The notes beneath the pieces were generated by a model. The model was not told where the DNA came from, did not search any database, and saw only the letters and a program-made list of their open reading frames with translations. A program made the position numbers and the translations under genes. Below, piece after piece: positions 44,001-53,492 of a stretch of 64,000 nt of DNA (positions within the stretch are counted from its first letter, which is position 1; every line of letters starts with the position of its first letter). The DNA comes from Caloranaerobacter azorensis DSM 13643 (GTDB lineage Bacteria; Bacillota; Clostridia; Tissierellales; Thermohalobacteraceae), in assembly GCF_900129995.1 (NCBI RefSeq), contig NZ_FQXO01000005.1:1-64000 (forward strand). Reading direction: 5' to 3'.

Positions 44001-47000
44001 ATATATAGTACTAACGATAATGGCTTTGAAGTAACTTATGGGCCGGATAAAACGAATACAGTTAGATTAAGAGCCCCTAAAGTTAAAATAGATAAGTCTG
44101 CATCATTAACAGAAGGAGAAATAGGAGATGATATAACCTATACAATAACTATAACGGTACCAGATGGAACGATAGCATATACACCACTTGTAGAAGATAT
44201 TTTACCAATAGGGCAAGTATATATAGGGCCAGCTACTAGACAAGAGCCACCGAATCCACCGGTAACAGTTGTGCCGACAATATCAGGGCAAACAATTACT
44301 TTTCCTATAAATTCGGATATAGATGCTACAGCTGGGCAGAGAACAATTGTTTATACTTTTGTTGCGAGAATTGTAGATGCAACTCATAATCCGCCATTTT
44401 ATGAAATCCAGACTAATATTTCAAGAGTAAAGTGGGCTATCGTTTCTGGAGGTTCATTTAAATGGCAGAGAGAAGATAAAATAGATATAGTGGCAAGAAC
44501 GCCTAATATAACAATATTAAAAGAACAGAAAAACTTTACAAATGGTGGAAGTTATACTACAGAAAGTATATCGGGGTTACCAGAGGATTTAATATATTAT
44601 CGTTTAAAGGTAACTTCTAATGGAGCTTCTCCAGCTTATAACATCAATATACAAGATATAATAAGTAATGATTTAACGTTTATTAGTATAATTTCAGGCC
44701 CTACAGATGGAAGTGTTGTACTATCTGGTAATTTATTAAAATGGAATATACCTCAATTAGATGTTGGGGATATAGCAGTATTAGAATTTGCAGTTTCTGT
44801 AAATATAGGAGTGGGTGCAGGCATAGAGATAACAGACAAAGCATCATCGACTTATGATTCGAATGATGTAAATCCTATTACGTACACTGAAGATTCAAAT
44901 CTAGTTTATTTAAATATTCCTCCATTAGATATTGAAAAGACAGTTTCTGCAAGCGTTGTCGGTATTGGAGATGTAGTAACGTATACTTTGAAAATTACAA
45001 TACCGTATAAAGTTAATGCATATAATTTAGTTATTAGAGATATAATACCAATCGGCCAGCAATATGTATCTGGAAGCTGGTTTCCAGGGACACCAACTGT
45101 ATCAGGAAATGAAATAATATTTAATGAACCGACTTCACCGCAAACAGGCCCGCAGATTTTAACTTATACATTTCAAACAACAGTTATAAGTGGTACGACA
45201 ACCTATCCATATACTGAAACACAAAGGAATTTAGCAAAAGTTATATGGGATATTACACCTACAGGCCCTGAAGCACCGCCAGTTTCAGATTATGTTGATA
45301 TAGAAGTTAAGGCTCCTCATATAACTGCTTTGAAGGAGCAAAGGAATGTTACGCAGGGTGGTAATTTTACAACAGAGCCTCTGTTGGGAGTAGTTACAGG
45401 AGATATAGTAGAATATAGGATAACTATTACAAATGATGGAGCCAATACTGCATATAATGTTGTAACGACAGATAATCTCGATTCTTCTTTAACATTTACT
45501 GGTGTTGTAGTATCACCTCCTGGAACCGTTGTATCATCTGTTCCATTAGGTTCGCCAGATGGTGTTATAACTTGGACGGAAACCAATATTGGTGTAGGCG
45601 AAAGCAGAGTATTAGTTTTTTCTGTTAAAGTAAATTCTGGCCCAGCACCGGGTACTAATGTGTTAAATCAGACTTCAACAGTATACGATACTTCGTTAGT
45701 AAATCCAACTACTCTAGGCCCAGAATTATCAAATATAGTAGGATTTAATTATACTTTGCCAGAAATAATTAAGAGGGTTGACAAAAATAGCGTTTTTGTA
45801 GGAGATACTATAACTTATACAGTTGAAATAACCATACCGAATGGTAATATAGCTTATGATGTACAGGTAGTAGACAATTTGCCACCTAATCAGAGTTATG
45901 TTCCAGATAGTTTAACAAGAAATGGGATTTCGATTATACCTTCTCCGACTTTAACGTTTCCACAAGAGGGGACAATAGATGCTACTGGAGGAGCTGTAAC
46001 CATAGTCTATACATTTAAGGCAGTTATTAATTCAATGAGTACGTATCCACAAGATACACAAATAAATACAGCGACAATTAATTGGGCTACTGCTCCTGGA
46101 GGGCCAGCTGGAACGCCACAAAGTGATACAGTAGAAGTATATGTAACAGATCTTGATATTCAATTAGAGAAAGAACAAAAGAATTTTACTATTGGAGGTT
46201 CATTTACAACCGATCTTATACAAATTTCTGTCGGAGATGTTATACATTATCGATTAACCGTTACAAATCCTAGTTCGACTTATACGCTTTATAATGTTGT
46301 TATTAAAGATGATTTAGACAGTTTGTTAAGTTTTATTAGTCAAGTTACTTTGCCACCTGCTGGAGTTATTATTCATACAGGAGGCACGATTACCTGGTCG
46401 ATACCTTCTATTCCACCGTCAACTAGTTATAGTGCAGTTGTTGCTGTCAAAGTATTGTCGGGAGGAGTAGCTCAAAGTAGTATTTTAGACAGTATATATG
46501 CGACTTTTTCAGCTGTTAGTGGACTTTCGCCTACTTTTGGGCCTATAATTTCGAATTCAGTTGAAGCTAAACTTCCTTCATTACAGATTGATAAATTTGC
46601 ATCAAATGATGATGTAGAAATAGGGGAACTTATTGAATATGTATTAACTGTTACAGTGCCAAAAGGGACTATTGCATATGATGTTGTTTTGACAGATACT
46701 TTACCAGATGGCCAAATTTATATAGGGGAAGCTACTAAAAATGGGGCATTAGTTTTTCCAAGCGTATCAGGGCAATTAATAACGTTTGATACCGAAAATC
46801 TTATAGATGCAACATTAGATAGCGTAACTATTATATATACTTTTAAAGCTAGAGTAGTAGAAGGAACTACATCATATCCGTTTATAGAAACTCAAACGAA
46901 TAATGCAGAAGTAAATTGGGATATAGATACGTTAGGAACACCTGCAGTGCCTTCAAAAGTATCAAAAGATATCGTAGTAAAGAGTCCATTTCTATTTATT

Positions 47001-48812
47001 AGAAAAGATCAAAGTAATATAACAAAGTTTACTTGCTGTGAAACACAACCTATATTTGTAGAAATGGGAGATATAGTAGAATTTAGATTAGTCGTTCATA
47101 ATTTTGGGAAAGCGCCTGCTTATAATGTTGTTATAACGGATGTTTTAGATAGGTTTGAAGAATATAAAGGAGTAGTATATATTTCAGCAGGTACGGCAGC
47201 ATTTGATGCATCAAATAAAAAACTTACATGGACGATAGATGTATTAGATGTTGATACTGTCGAGGTGTTAAGTTTTAGAATAGAAGTGTTAGGAGGAATA
47301 TCTGCGGGTGGTAGAGATTATAATTCAGCTACTGCTTATTATGATACTAATCAAGCAACTCCTATAACATATGGGCCATTTAAATCTAATGAAGTTGTTC
47401 AAATATATCCGAATGTACGAATAGAAAAGACATCAGATATTGATAATACTGCCATTGGAGGTATTATAACCTATACGGTTAAATTTATTTTACCAAAAGG
47501 GACAGTAGCGTATAATGGACAATTTACCGATATATTGCCAATAGGACAAAAATATAATGGTAATGCGACGTTGAATGGAGTTCCTATTATTCCAGAAGAA
47601 GTACTAGGACAATTTATAGCATTTCCAGCAGTTCCTTATGCAGAAGCTTTATATGAGGATGCAGTATTTAAGTATAAGTTTGAGGCTAAAGTCGTATCTG
47701 CGATTGTAGATCCTGTGAGTTTAGTAGAAGTACAGACTAATGAAGGATATGGGCATTGGGATCTTGAACCGGGAGTTTCAGCTAATCCAGTAAAGTATAT
47801 TAAAAATGTTAAAGTTACGGATAGTAAAGTAGATATTCATAAAGTTCAAAGAAATGTTTCGAAAGGTAGAGACTTTACGGAGAATCCAATATATGTTTAT
47901 CCAGATGAAATAGTGGAATTTAAGATACAAATAGTTAATACAGGGCCAAGAACGGTTTATGATATTGAAGTTACTGATGTATTATCAGATGAATTAAAAT
48001 TTGTAGAATCTATATATGTACCAATAGGCACTGTTTTGACTCATAGTGGGGAAAATCGAGGAGGCACAGTAAAATGGCTGATACCATTACTTGATTTAGG
48101 CGATTCTCTAGAAGTTATTTTCTCGGTGAAATTAACCGATTCTGTATTAAGTCCAATTTTTAATAAAGCTTTAGCTAGTTTTAGAATTAGTGAAACAAAT
48201 CCGGATAGATTTGGTAATTTATTTTCAAATACTACTCAAATCGATATACCTCTAAAATCTGAATGTATTATTGCAAAGAAGATTTATAGTCAATGTTTGA
48301 AGAAAATATGTCTTTATGATATAAAATTAGAAGTTCCTTATTGCTATAAGATAGATAGTATAAAATTCAATAAAGGAGAAATAGTACCCGGTTCTTTAAA
48401 GATACTAGAAATAAATAGGCAGCACTTTAGAAGAGTTACTTTTTTAGTAACAATCAGTTATTTGGTAACGTTGAAAAACGAAATGAATGAATATTTACAG
48501 CTTCAATGTAAATTACCAGATTATAAAATTGATGTAGTTATGTTCATACCAAAGCACGATGATGAGCAACAATTTGATATTTTATTAGACACATATAGTA
48601 ATGTACTTTATATCGATGAAGTGAATAAAACGTTAACAGTAGGAATCTATAATATCATATCAGCCGCATTAAAAGTACAATTATTGCTTCCTTCGTTTGG
48701 ATACTGTCAAAATGTTTCAGGATGTAAATGTGAAGAATATAATGATATATGTAGAGAGTTTAATAATACAAATACAGATTTGTATAGAGATTTTTATCCA
48801 CAGCAAGAATGA
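41052..48812 (+). CDS. Giant DUF11-repeat protein (about 2,586 aa)
   Basis: The start is ATG 41052 (GGAGGTGAG upstream); TTG 41034 would put the RBS inside the gene. There is no signal peptide, LPXTG or SLH domain. Residues 1-~730 hold divergent DUF11-like Ig domains. From ~730 to ~2400 two types of ~140-residue DUF11 domain alternate; the second type starts with KEQRN-like motifs near residues 874, 1157, 1428, 1706, 1985 and 2263, so the unit is ~278 residues. Domains contain 'GDxxxYxIxVT' and 'DxLPxGQxY' patterns. The last ~190 residues form a distinct Cys-rich domain (ECIIAKKIYSQCLKKICLYD, and CQNVSGCKCEEYNDIC). Possibly a spore-surface or S-layer-like fibre released by mother-cell lysis; export is otherwise unexplained. 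Confidence 0.85.
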   Translation: MAISQSDFILNIIPKPIKVVLGMNGTFELLFKNINPTERGYNLTVEIVLPDGVSYVNSSVVPTSIEENPDGTITISWINIKDLSPNETDYSIEIDLKSDDVFRSTGLPVPFDVPLVSVDVTATVDTLPRGDEDIGNVKITKTDSSDFIPLRYNIFKIAPRKMPKGAGLLSPDLQPLWTYKYKLVVLNNTREQSTVTLIDNLPNGVRYLGGLTVSGPDSAELSTPNIIIPTPGPNCQDYVTLDWQTITLSAGSVNIITFDAAIWDNYTEGCEENSGERIPHLTPLQNVATLEGISGPVQVGITTKAMDAVIYKTVDKKITDVGEINTYTLTYRINQYDDIDSFIITDIIEDGQEYNVGSASLAPDSITVNPDGTTELIWNLGYMSKGTSGEITFTTTVKSNYSDGEPVSSDDILENNVNIDGINQTTLTDTPDSWNTTLTIREPNIKKEVLNYYYKDGTLKPMNVAAPGDEIEFRITYSSVGITASQKNVKIDEYAPLNMGPLTASMPITYGGNLPGPFTPFTVFPNGIRWELGTVPGNTTWTATFKVPVRNINIVGTKNNLAKMEEENTEGLIFGKRDQVEVVFGEPNIQFQKTVTGPNVNAIKAGEIYTYSITVSNMQNEEGTVVDAFEMDLTDVIPDGLTYTGTYTVTGTGEYDIPIFSGQNVSMTIKKLAPNESLTLTFDVIVDSTIVSGQTFTNNAVLQRPYSQYDRSYQYPGEPFTAQTTLKAESIKIVKLVNPLFAKIGDVVTYIIQITVPKGTNAYNVQVTDTFPDSEQTYIVGSATKDGAPITPIVSGGTVTFPVIPHIDATVDSVDIIYSFDVRVINGTHVSPYIEDQINKAKVKWDIDISGTPAISVSTSAKLEVRTPHLRGLKEQRNVTRGGIFTKRGINYTVGDIIEYRISITNDGAETAFNSVITDKLDSLLLLNPGSITTTHGTATETGGIITWNIPILNAGETATLMFSVTTLPGVAAGGSIPDTASFIYSTNDNGFEVTYGPDKTNTVRLRAPKVKIDKSASLTEGEIGDDITYTITITVPDGTIAYTPLVEDILPIGQVYIGPATRQEPPNPPVTVVPTISGQTITFPINSDIDATAGQRTIVYTFVARIVDATHNPPFYEIQTNISRVKWAIVSGGSFKWQREDKIDIVARTPNITILKEQKNFTNGGSYTTESISGLPEDLIYYRLKVTSNGASPAYNINIQDIISNDLTFISIISGPTDGSVVLSGNLLKWNIPQLDVGDIAVLEFAVSVNIGVGAGIEITDKASSTYDSNDVNPITYTEDSNLVYLNIPPLDIEKTVSASVVGIGDVVTYTLKITIPYKVNAYNLVIRDIIPIGQQYVSGSWFPGTPTVSGNEIIFNEPTSPQTGPQILTYTFQTTVISGTTTYPYTETQRNLAKVIWDITPTGPEAPPVSDYVDIEVKAPHITALKEQRNVTQGGNFTTEPLLGVVTGDIVEYRITITNDGANTAYNVVTTDNLDSSLTFTGVVVSPPGTVVSSVPLGSPDGVITWTETNIGVGESRVLVFSVKVNSGPAPGTNVLNQTSTVYDTSLVNPTTLGPELSNIVGFNYTLPEIIKRVDKNSVFVGDTITYTVEITIPNGNIAYDVQVVDNLPPNQSYVPDSLTRNGISIIPSPTLTFPQEGTIDATGGAVTIVYTFKAVINSMSTYPQDTQINTATINWATAPGGPAGTPQSDTVEVYVTDLDIQLEKEQKNFTIGGSFTTDLIQISVGDVIHYRLTVTNPSSTYTLYNVVIKDDLDSLLSFISQVTLPPAGVIIHTGGTITWSIPSIPPSTSYSAVVAVKVLSGGVAQSSILDSIYATFSAVSGLSPTFGPIISNSVEAKLPSLQIDKFASNDDVEIGELIEYVLTVTVPKGTIAYDVVLTDTLPDGQIYIGEATKNGALVFPSVSGQLITFDTENLIDATLDSVTIIYTFKARVVEGTTSYPFIETQTNNAEVNWDIDTLGTPAVPSKVSKDIVVKSPFLFIRKDQSNITKFTCCETQPIFVEMGDIVEFRLVVHNFGKAPAYNVVITDVLDRFEEYKGVVYISAGTAAFDASNKKLTWTIDVLDVDTVEVLSFRIEVLGGISAGGRDYNSATAYYDTNQATPITYGPFKSNEVVQIYPNVRIEKTSDIDNTAIGGIITYTVKFILPKGTVAYNGQFTDILPIGQKYNGNATLNGVPIIPEEVLGQFIAFPAVPYAEALYEDAVFKYKFEAKVVSAIVDPVSLVEVQTNEGYGHWDLEPGVSANPVKYIKNVKVTDSKVDIHKVQRNVSKGRDFTENPIYVYPDEIVEFKIQIVNTGPRTVYDIEVTDVLSDELKFVESIYVPIGTVLTHSGENRGGTVKWLIPLLDLGDSLEVIFSVKLTDSVLSPIFNKALASFRISETNPDRFGNLFSNTTQIDIPLKSECIIAKKIYSQCLKKICLYDIKLEVPYCYKIDSIKFNKGEIVPGSLKILEINRQHFRRVTFLVTISYLVTLKNEMNEYLQLQCKLPDYKIDVVMFIPKHDDEQQFDILLDTYSNVLYIDEVNKTLTVGIYNIISAALKVQLLLPSFGYCQNVSGCKCEEYNDICREFNNTNTDLYRDFYPQQE

Positions 48813-48813
48813 A

Positions 48814-48842
48814 AATAATCCCCGAATTTTCGGGGATTATTT
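48814..48842 (+). terminator. Terminator after the DUF11 gene
   Basis: AATAATCCCCG/CGGGGATTATT stem followed by TT. Confidence 0.85.
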
Positions 48843-48936
48843 TATGAAGATTAAATAAGAGAATATGGATATATTTTTTTCAATGATGATATAATTAAAT
48901 AATAAATATTAACTAATTATGAAAGGTGGTAAATAT

Positions 48937-49701
48937 ATGGGTGATATTATTGACTACAAAATTTATGGAGATGATATGCAGATTGTTGAGATTGAATTAG
49001 ATCCTAATGAAGGAGTAAGGGCAGAAGCAGGTGCTATGATGTACATGGAAGACGGTATAGTTATGCAAACTTCTACGGGAGGAGGACTGTTTAAAGGTTT
49101 TAAGAGAATGATTACAGGAGAGAGTTTTTTTATTACAACATTTATGTATCAGGGCAGAGGAAAAGGACATGTTGCATTTGGAGCACCTTATCCTGGTAAA
49201 ATAATACCTATTCAATTAGAAAAATACGGTGGAAGATTTTATTGCCAAAAAGATGCTTTTTTATGTGCAGCTAGAGGCATTGACATAGATATAGCTTTTA
49301 CAAGAAGATTAGGAGCAGGTTTTTTTGGTGGGGAAGGTTTTATACTTCAAAAATTAGAAGGTAGCGGTATGGCTTTTATTCATGCAGGCGGTACAATTAT
49401 AAAAAAAGAGCTATCTCATAATGAAACATTACGTGTAGATACAGGATGTATAGTCGGTTTTGCACCAACAGTCGATTATGATATTCAATTTGTTGGAGGA
49501 TTTAAAAATGCGTTATTTGGAGGAGAAGGCCTTTTCTTGGCTTATTTACGAGGCCCTGGAGAGGTTTATTTGCAAAGTTTACCTTTATCACGTTTAGCCG
49601 ATAGAATATATGCGGCAGCACGTTTTCATCAAGTTGATGAAAAAAGAGGAATAGGAGGAATAGGGGCTAGTATTTTAGGAGAAATATTCGATGGCGATTA
49701 A
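48937..49701 (+). CDS. TIGR00266/AIM24 family protein
   Basis: 254 aa from ATG 48937 (GAAAGGTGGTAA upstream; ATG 48919 is part of that RBS region). Beta-helix-like protein with typical segments [45 protein letters not shown] and [11 protein letters not shown]. Found in all domains; bacterial function unknown. Short gene with no linked partners here. Confidence 0.9.
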   Translation: MGDIIDYKIYGDDMQIVEIELDPNEGVRAEAGAMMYMEDGIVMQTSTGGGLFKGFKRMITGESFFITTFMYQGRGKGHVAFGAPYPGKIIPIQLEKYGGRFYCQKDAFLCAARGIDIDIAFTRRLGAGFFGGEGFILQKLEGSGMAFIHAGGTIIKKELSHNETLRVDTGCIVGFAPTVDYDIQFVGGFKNALFGGEGLFLAYLRGPGEVYLQSLPLSRLADRIYAAARFHQVDEKRGIGGIGASILGEIFDGD

Positions 49702-49716
49702 AAAGATGCTTTTATA

Positions 49717-49744
49717 TTGAATATGTTTGGTTATATGGTATAAT
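49717..49744 (+). promoter_or_regulatory. Sigma-A promoter of trpS
   Basis: TTGAAT (49717-49722), 16 nt, TATAAT (49739-49744). A transcript from here has a leader of about 90 nt. Confidence 0.65.
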
Positions 49745-49760
49745 AAAAAGAAATACGAAA

Positions 49761-49825
49761 AAATGATGAATAAGAGTAGTAGATACATATTTGACTAAAG
49801 CGATTCGAGGATGGTGGCAGGTTCA
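49761..49825 (+). ncRNA. Vestigial T-box-like leader of trpS
   Basis: The leader reads GAATAAGAGTAGTAGAT and later AAAGCGATTCGAGGATGGTG, recalling the conserved 5' part of T-box stem I (GAGTAGTA, AGAGAG-like, then GGATGGTG). The rest of a T-box (specifier 3' side, AGGGTGGTACCGCG antiterminator, terminator) is absent; the RBS and trpS start follow at once. It looks like a truncated T-box. Weak but specific. Confidence 0.4.
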
Positions 49826-49842
49826 AAAAGGAAGGTGATAAA

Positions 49843-50844
49843 ATGAGTGATAAAAAAGTGATTTTTAGCGGAGTTCAACCTTCAGGCGAATTGACACTTG
49901 GTAATTATTTAGGGGCAATAAAAAATTGGATTGAGCTTCAATATGAATATGAGTGTTATTATTGTATTGTCGATTTGCATGCTATTACTGTGCCTCAAGT
50001 ACCAAAAGATTTAAGGAGAAATACTTTGGAGATTTTAGCACAGTATATTGCTAGTGGAATAGATCCAGAGAAAAATACTATTTTTATTCAGTCTCATGTA
50101 AGCGAACATGCAGAATTAGCTTGGGTTTTAAATTGTTTAACCTATATGGGTGAATTAAATAGAATGACACAATTTAAAGAAAAATCTAGAAAGAATGAAG
50201 CAAATTTAAATGCAGGGTTATTTACTTATCCTGTGTTAATGGCTGCGGATATATTACTATATCAGACTGATTTAGTTCCTGTAGGAGAAGATCAAAAGCA
50301 GCATTTAGAACTAGCTAGAGATATAGCTAAAAGATTTAATAATAGATATAGTGAAACCTTTAAAATTCCAGAAGTTTATATATCTAAAGTAGGAGCTAGG
50401 ATAATGAGCTTACAAGATCCTTTAAGTAAAATGTCTAAATCGGATAATAATGAAAATGGATATATTTTGCTTAAGGATAGTCCAGATGTTATCAGAAGGA
50501 AGATAAAAAGGGCAGTTACAGATTCGCTAAATAGAGTTAAGTATTGTGATGAACAGCCTGGAATAAAGAACTTGATTACCATCTATTCTAAACTTTCAGG
50601 GGATAGTATTGAAGAAATTGAAAAAAGATACGAAGGGCAAGGATATGCAAAATTTAAGGCTGATTTGGCTGAAGTAGTGGTTGAAGGATTAAGGCCTTTA
50701 AGAGAGAAATTTGAAGATTTAATGAAAAATAAAGATTATTTGGAAAAGGTTTATATTGAAGGAGCAAATAAAGCACAGAGAGTAGCGAGAAAAACATTGA
50801 GTAAGGTGTATAGAAAAGTTGGATTTATACAGAGAAAATATTAA
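49843..50844 (+). CDS. trpS: Tryptophanyl-tRNA synthetase
   Basis: 333 aa class I synthetase. HIGH-like TLGNYLG at 18-24 and KMSKS at 196-200, plus GVQPSGEL and GEDQKQHLELARDIA, all diagnostic for TrpS. AAGGAAGGTGA precedes the ATG. Monocistronic behind a sigma-A promoter. Confidence 0.96.
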   Translation: MSDKKVIFSGVQPSGELTLGNYLGAIKNWIELQYEYECYYCIVDLHAITVPQVPKDLRRNTLEILAQYIASGIDPEKNTIFIQSHVSEHAELAWVLNCLTYMGELNRMTQFKEKSRKNEANLNAGLFTYPVLMAADILLYQTDLVPVGEDQKQHLELARDIAKRFNNRYSETFKIPEVYISKVGARIMSLQDPLSKMSKSDNNENGYILLKDSPDVIRRKIKRAVTDSLNRVKYCDEQPGIKNLITIYSKLSGDSIEEIEKRYEGQGYAKFKADLAEVVVEGLRPLREKFEDLMKNKDYLEKVYIEGANKAQRVARKTLSKVYRKVGFIQRKY

Positions 50845-50856
50845 GGATGCAAAAAG

Positions 50857-50889
50857 TACCCCCACTATGTAATTATTATTGTGGGGGTA
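50857..50889. terminator. Hairpin between trpS and a convergent gene
   Basis: TACCCCCAC/GTGGGGGTA with a 15-nt loop; the U-run is weak on either strand. Confidence 0.6.
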
Positions 50890-50923
50890 TTAGTATGTCG
50901 TGAATATTAATAAAATAAAATTT

Positions 50924-51268
50924 TTATTGAGCAATATGAACAGTATCAACAACAGTTCTTTTTACATAGCTGTCTCCACAAAGGCAGCGATATTCCTGAT
51001 TTTTATATTTTTTATAAATTTTACATTTGAAATAATAATCGTCACTACTATCATAGTGCATATGTGTATCATAATAAACCCAATCATATGTAGGGTCTCC
51101 TGCCTTTTCATATCGATGTTGACCTTGCCATATAGGACAAGGAACATAGTTTGGGCTAATTAAAGACCCTTTTTTAAAGCTGATATTCTCTTGTGCATAT
51201 ATGGATTCAATAGGTACAAGTATCATTAAAGTTAGAAGGAAAAGTAATATAAAACGTTTTTTAAACAT
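50924..51268 (-). CDS. Hypothetical secreted protein
   Basis: 114 aa with a clear Sec signal peptide (FILLFLLTLMILVPIESIYA, cleavage expected after YAQ or nearby). The mature part is aromatic-rich with several Cys (VPCPIWQGQHRYEKAG, YYFKCKIYKKYK, YRCLCGDSYVK). AAAAGGGGG precedes the ATG. No known domain; secreted Cys-containing small protein. Confidence 0.7.
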   Translation of the reverse strand: MFKKRFILLFLLTLMILVPIESIYAQENISFKKGSLISPNYVPCPIWQGQHRYEKAGDPTYDWVYYDTHMHYDSSDDYYFKCKIYKKYKNQEYRCLCGDSYVKRTVVDTVHIAQ

Positions 51269-51415
51269 ATAAAAACCCCCTTTTTAAATGTTTTAATTTA
51301 TTAGAAGCTTAACCTAATAACAGTATAATATATCCTTTATTAGCATGTCAAGAAAAAATTGACATAAAATCAATATTATATTACAATATATTAAAAAAGG
51401 TATAGGAGGCATAAT

Positions 51416-53401
51416 ATGAATACGAATATCAAAAAACTACTTGCATTATTTATAATCATAAGTTTAATAACCGGATGTACCCAGTCAATTTTTACAACAA
51501 AAGATAATGATACGCTACTTCATACATTGTCGTCAGATTTATATAGAGGACGCATGATTGGTACAGAAGGGAATATTTTGGCAGAACAAAAGTTAGTTGA
51601 TATCTTTAAAACTATAGGGTTAGAACCTTATGATGGAAAAGGTTATTTATATAAGTATGAGCAAACTTATTATCCTTTGGACAAGCAGAAAATTACGATG
51701 ATGATAACGTTTAATAATGAAAAGTCTTATTGTTTAAAATATGGAGAAGATTTCCTAGAGAAAATTCCTATAGCCAATTTCGATATGGAATGTCCTGTAA
51801 TATCAAATATAAATGAGTTACCAGACAAAGATGTTTTTATATTAGTAGATGGGATGCAGGTAGATGATTTTGAACTTACAAAGATTATGGATTTAGAAAA
51901 CATAAAAGCAGTTTTATTTAAGACAGATGTATTAAGAAAAAATATAAGGGTATGGCCGAAAAGTAAACCTTTTTTTCAATTAGAACCGTCTATATATGAT
52001 AAACTTGCTAATGCATCTAATTCAAAAGTACATATAAAAGTAGAGATGACTGAAGAAAAAATAAAAGCCAATAATGTTATAGGGAAGATAACGGGAAATA
52101 ATAATAAAGAAGCATTAATTATATCTGCTCATTTTGATCACGTTGGATGGGCAGGAGATACCATTTACAATGGGGCATTAGATAATGCATCTGGGATATA
52201 TGCTATTACAGAATTAGCTAAGAGGTTAAAAAAATATAGTGAAAATCATTTGTTTCCTAGAGACATCTATATTTGTGCTTTTAATGGTGAAGAAACAGGA
52301 CTAAATGGAAGTATGAGTTTTGTAGAATATATAAAGCCGAAATATGAAAAAGTTGTTGCGATTAATTTAGATACGATTGGATTAAAAGGAGGTAAAGTTT
52401 TTGATATTGTTGGTAATCAGCACGTGAGTGGGATGCTTATTGAATCAATAGCTAAATATTTAAACGATCGAGACATTAGGTGTAATATATTATATACAAA
52501 TAATTTAGTGAGCGACCATATTGCTTTTTCTGATGCACATATACCTGCATTAACAATAGGGGAACAAGATATATCATATATTCATACAGAAAAAGATACG
52601 ATAGACATTATCGATATACAGAGAATTAACAGATTAGTGAATGAGCTATTTGAATACATAATAACAGAGCAAGATAAAATATTTGATAATGAAAAATTGT
52701 TTGAATGTGAAGAACATATTTCAGACGAAGCAGAAGAAGAGTTTGATGAAAAATATCGAGCTTTTTATCAAGAACAAATAAAAGATGTTCCTTTTGATAA
52801 ATACAAGGTAGTAAAATATGATGGTATATTATTTAGTATTTATAATATAAACAAAACTTTCTATTCTGTTGATGAGGTAAATTCCATTTATGATAAATTA
52901 CATATTGAAGAAAATTATGGTGGGTATAAACTTGGTTTTATAAAAATTATAGATTCATCATGTCCTGATGTAGATTATAAAGCGATTGAGTTAAATAAGT
53001 TGTATGACCGTCAATTATCTGTAGAAACTATTGAAACATTAAAATTAATATATAAGAACAAAAATAAAGAAACAAAGGGATTTCATGTTTCTATTAGTAC
53101 ATTGCCAGTTTCATTATCACAATTATTACAAGATAATCCTTTTGAAATTAAAACAATTTATGTCGATAACAGAACATATACTATCTTATATGATAAGAAT
53201 ACTAATATTGTATGGGGAATAAATTTCAAATTAAATGATAAATTATATATATCTTTATTAAGAGGAGAAATTATTGAGAGAGAAAATCCAGTAATAAAAT
53301 CTGACCTGAAAGTTGACAATATAGAAGATATTAAAAGATTTATTAAATTTGTTGATGTTTCTAAATTAACTAATTATAAATTTCAACAAAATCTGCTTTA
53401 A
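51416..53401 (+). CDS. M28 family metallopeptidase lipoprotein
   Basis: 661 aa. Lipoprotein signal with lipobox LITGC at residues ~18-22. The M28 domain spans ~225-425: SAHFDHVG (zinc His and Asp), GALDNASGI (bridging Asp), FNGEETGLNGS (catalytic Glu), INLDTIG and YIHTEKDT (last His). A PA-like insert domain precedes it and ~230 residues of unknown fold follow. A surface aminopeptidase. TAGGAGG precedes the ATG. Confidence 0.9.
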   Translation: MNTNIKKLLALFIIISLITGCTQSIFTTKDNDTLLHTLSSDLYRGRMIGTEGNILAEQKLVDIFKTIGLEPYDGKGYLYKYEQTYYPLDKQKITMMITFNNEKSYCLKYGEDFLEKIPIANFDMECPVISNINELPDKDVFILVDGMQVDDFELTKIMDLENIKAVLFKTDVLRKNIRVWPKSKPFFQLEPSIYDKLANASNSKVHIKVEMTEEKIKANNVIGKITGNNNKEALIISAHFDHVGWAGDTIYNGALDNASGIYAITELAKRLKKYSENHLFPRDIYICAFNGEETGLNGSMSFVEYIKPKYEKVVAINLDTIGLKGGKVFDIVGNQHVSGMLIESIAKYLNDRDIRCNILYTNNLVSDHIAFSDAHIPALTIGEQDISYIHTEKDTIDIIDIQRINRLVNELFEYIITEQDKIFDNEKLFECEEHISDEAEEEFDEKYRAFYQEQIKDVPFDKYKVVKYDGILFSIYNINKTFYSVDEVNSIYDKLHIEENYGGYKLGFIKIIDSSCPDVDYKAIELNKLYDRQLSVETIETLKLIYKNKNKETKGFHVSISTLPVSLSQLLQDNPFEIKTIYVDNRTYTILYDKNTNIVWGINFKLNDKLYISLLRGEIIERENPVIKSDLKVDNIEDIKRFIKFVDVSKLTNYKFQQNLL

Positions 53402-53454
53402 TTGATTTAAATTGAAGATTCTGTTCCAAAAATGAATAATTTTTATTATATGTA

Positions 53455-53492
53455 AATCAAGTAGCAGAAATTGTAATTTCTGCTACTTGATT
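53455..53492. terminator. Bidirectional terminator
   Basis: AATCAAGTAGCAGAAATT pairs with AATTTCTGCTACTTGATT around a 2-nt loop. It includes the stop codon of the minus-strand gene. Confidence 0.8.

Noticed and set aside
41052-48812. DUF11 DNA repeats as tandem DNA repeats or phage tail gene
   Set aside because: Repeats are at protein level with diverged DNA, and no phage genes surround it.
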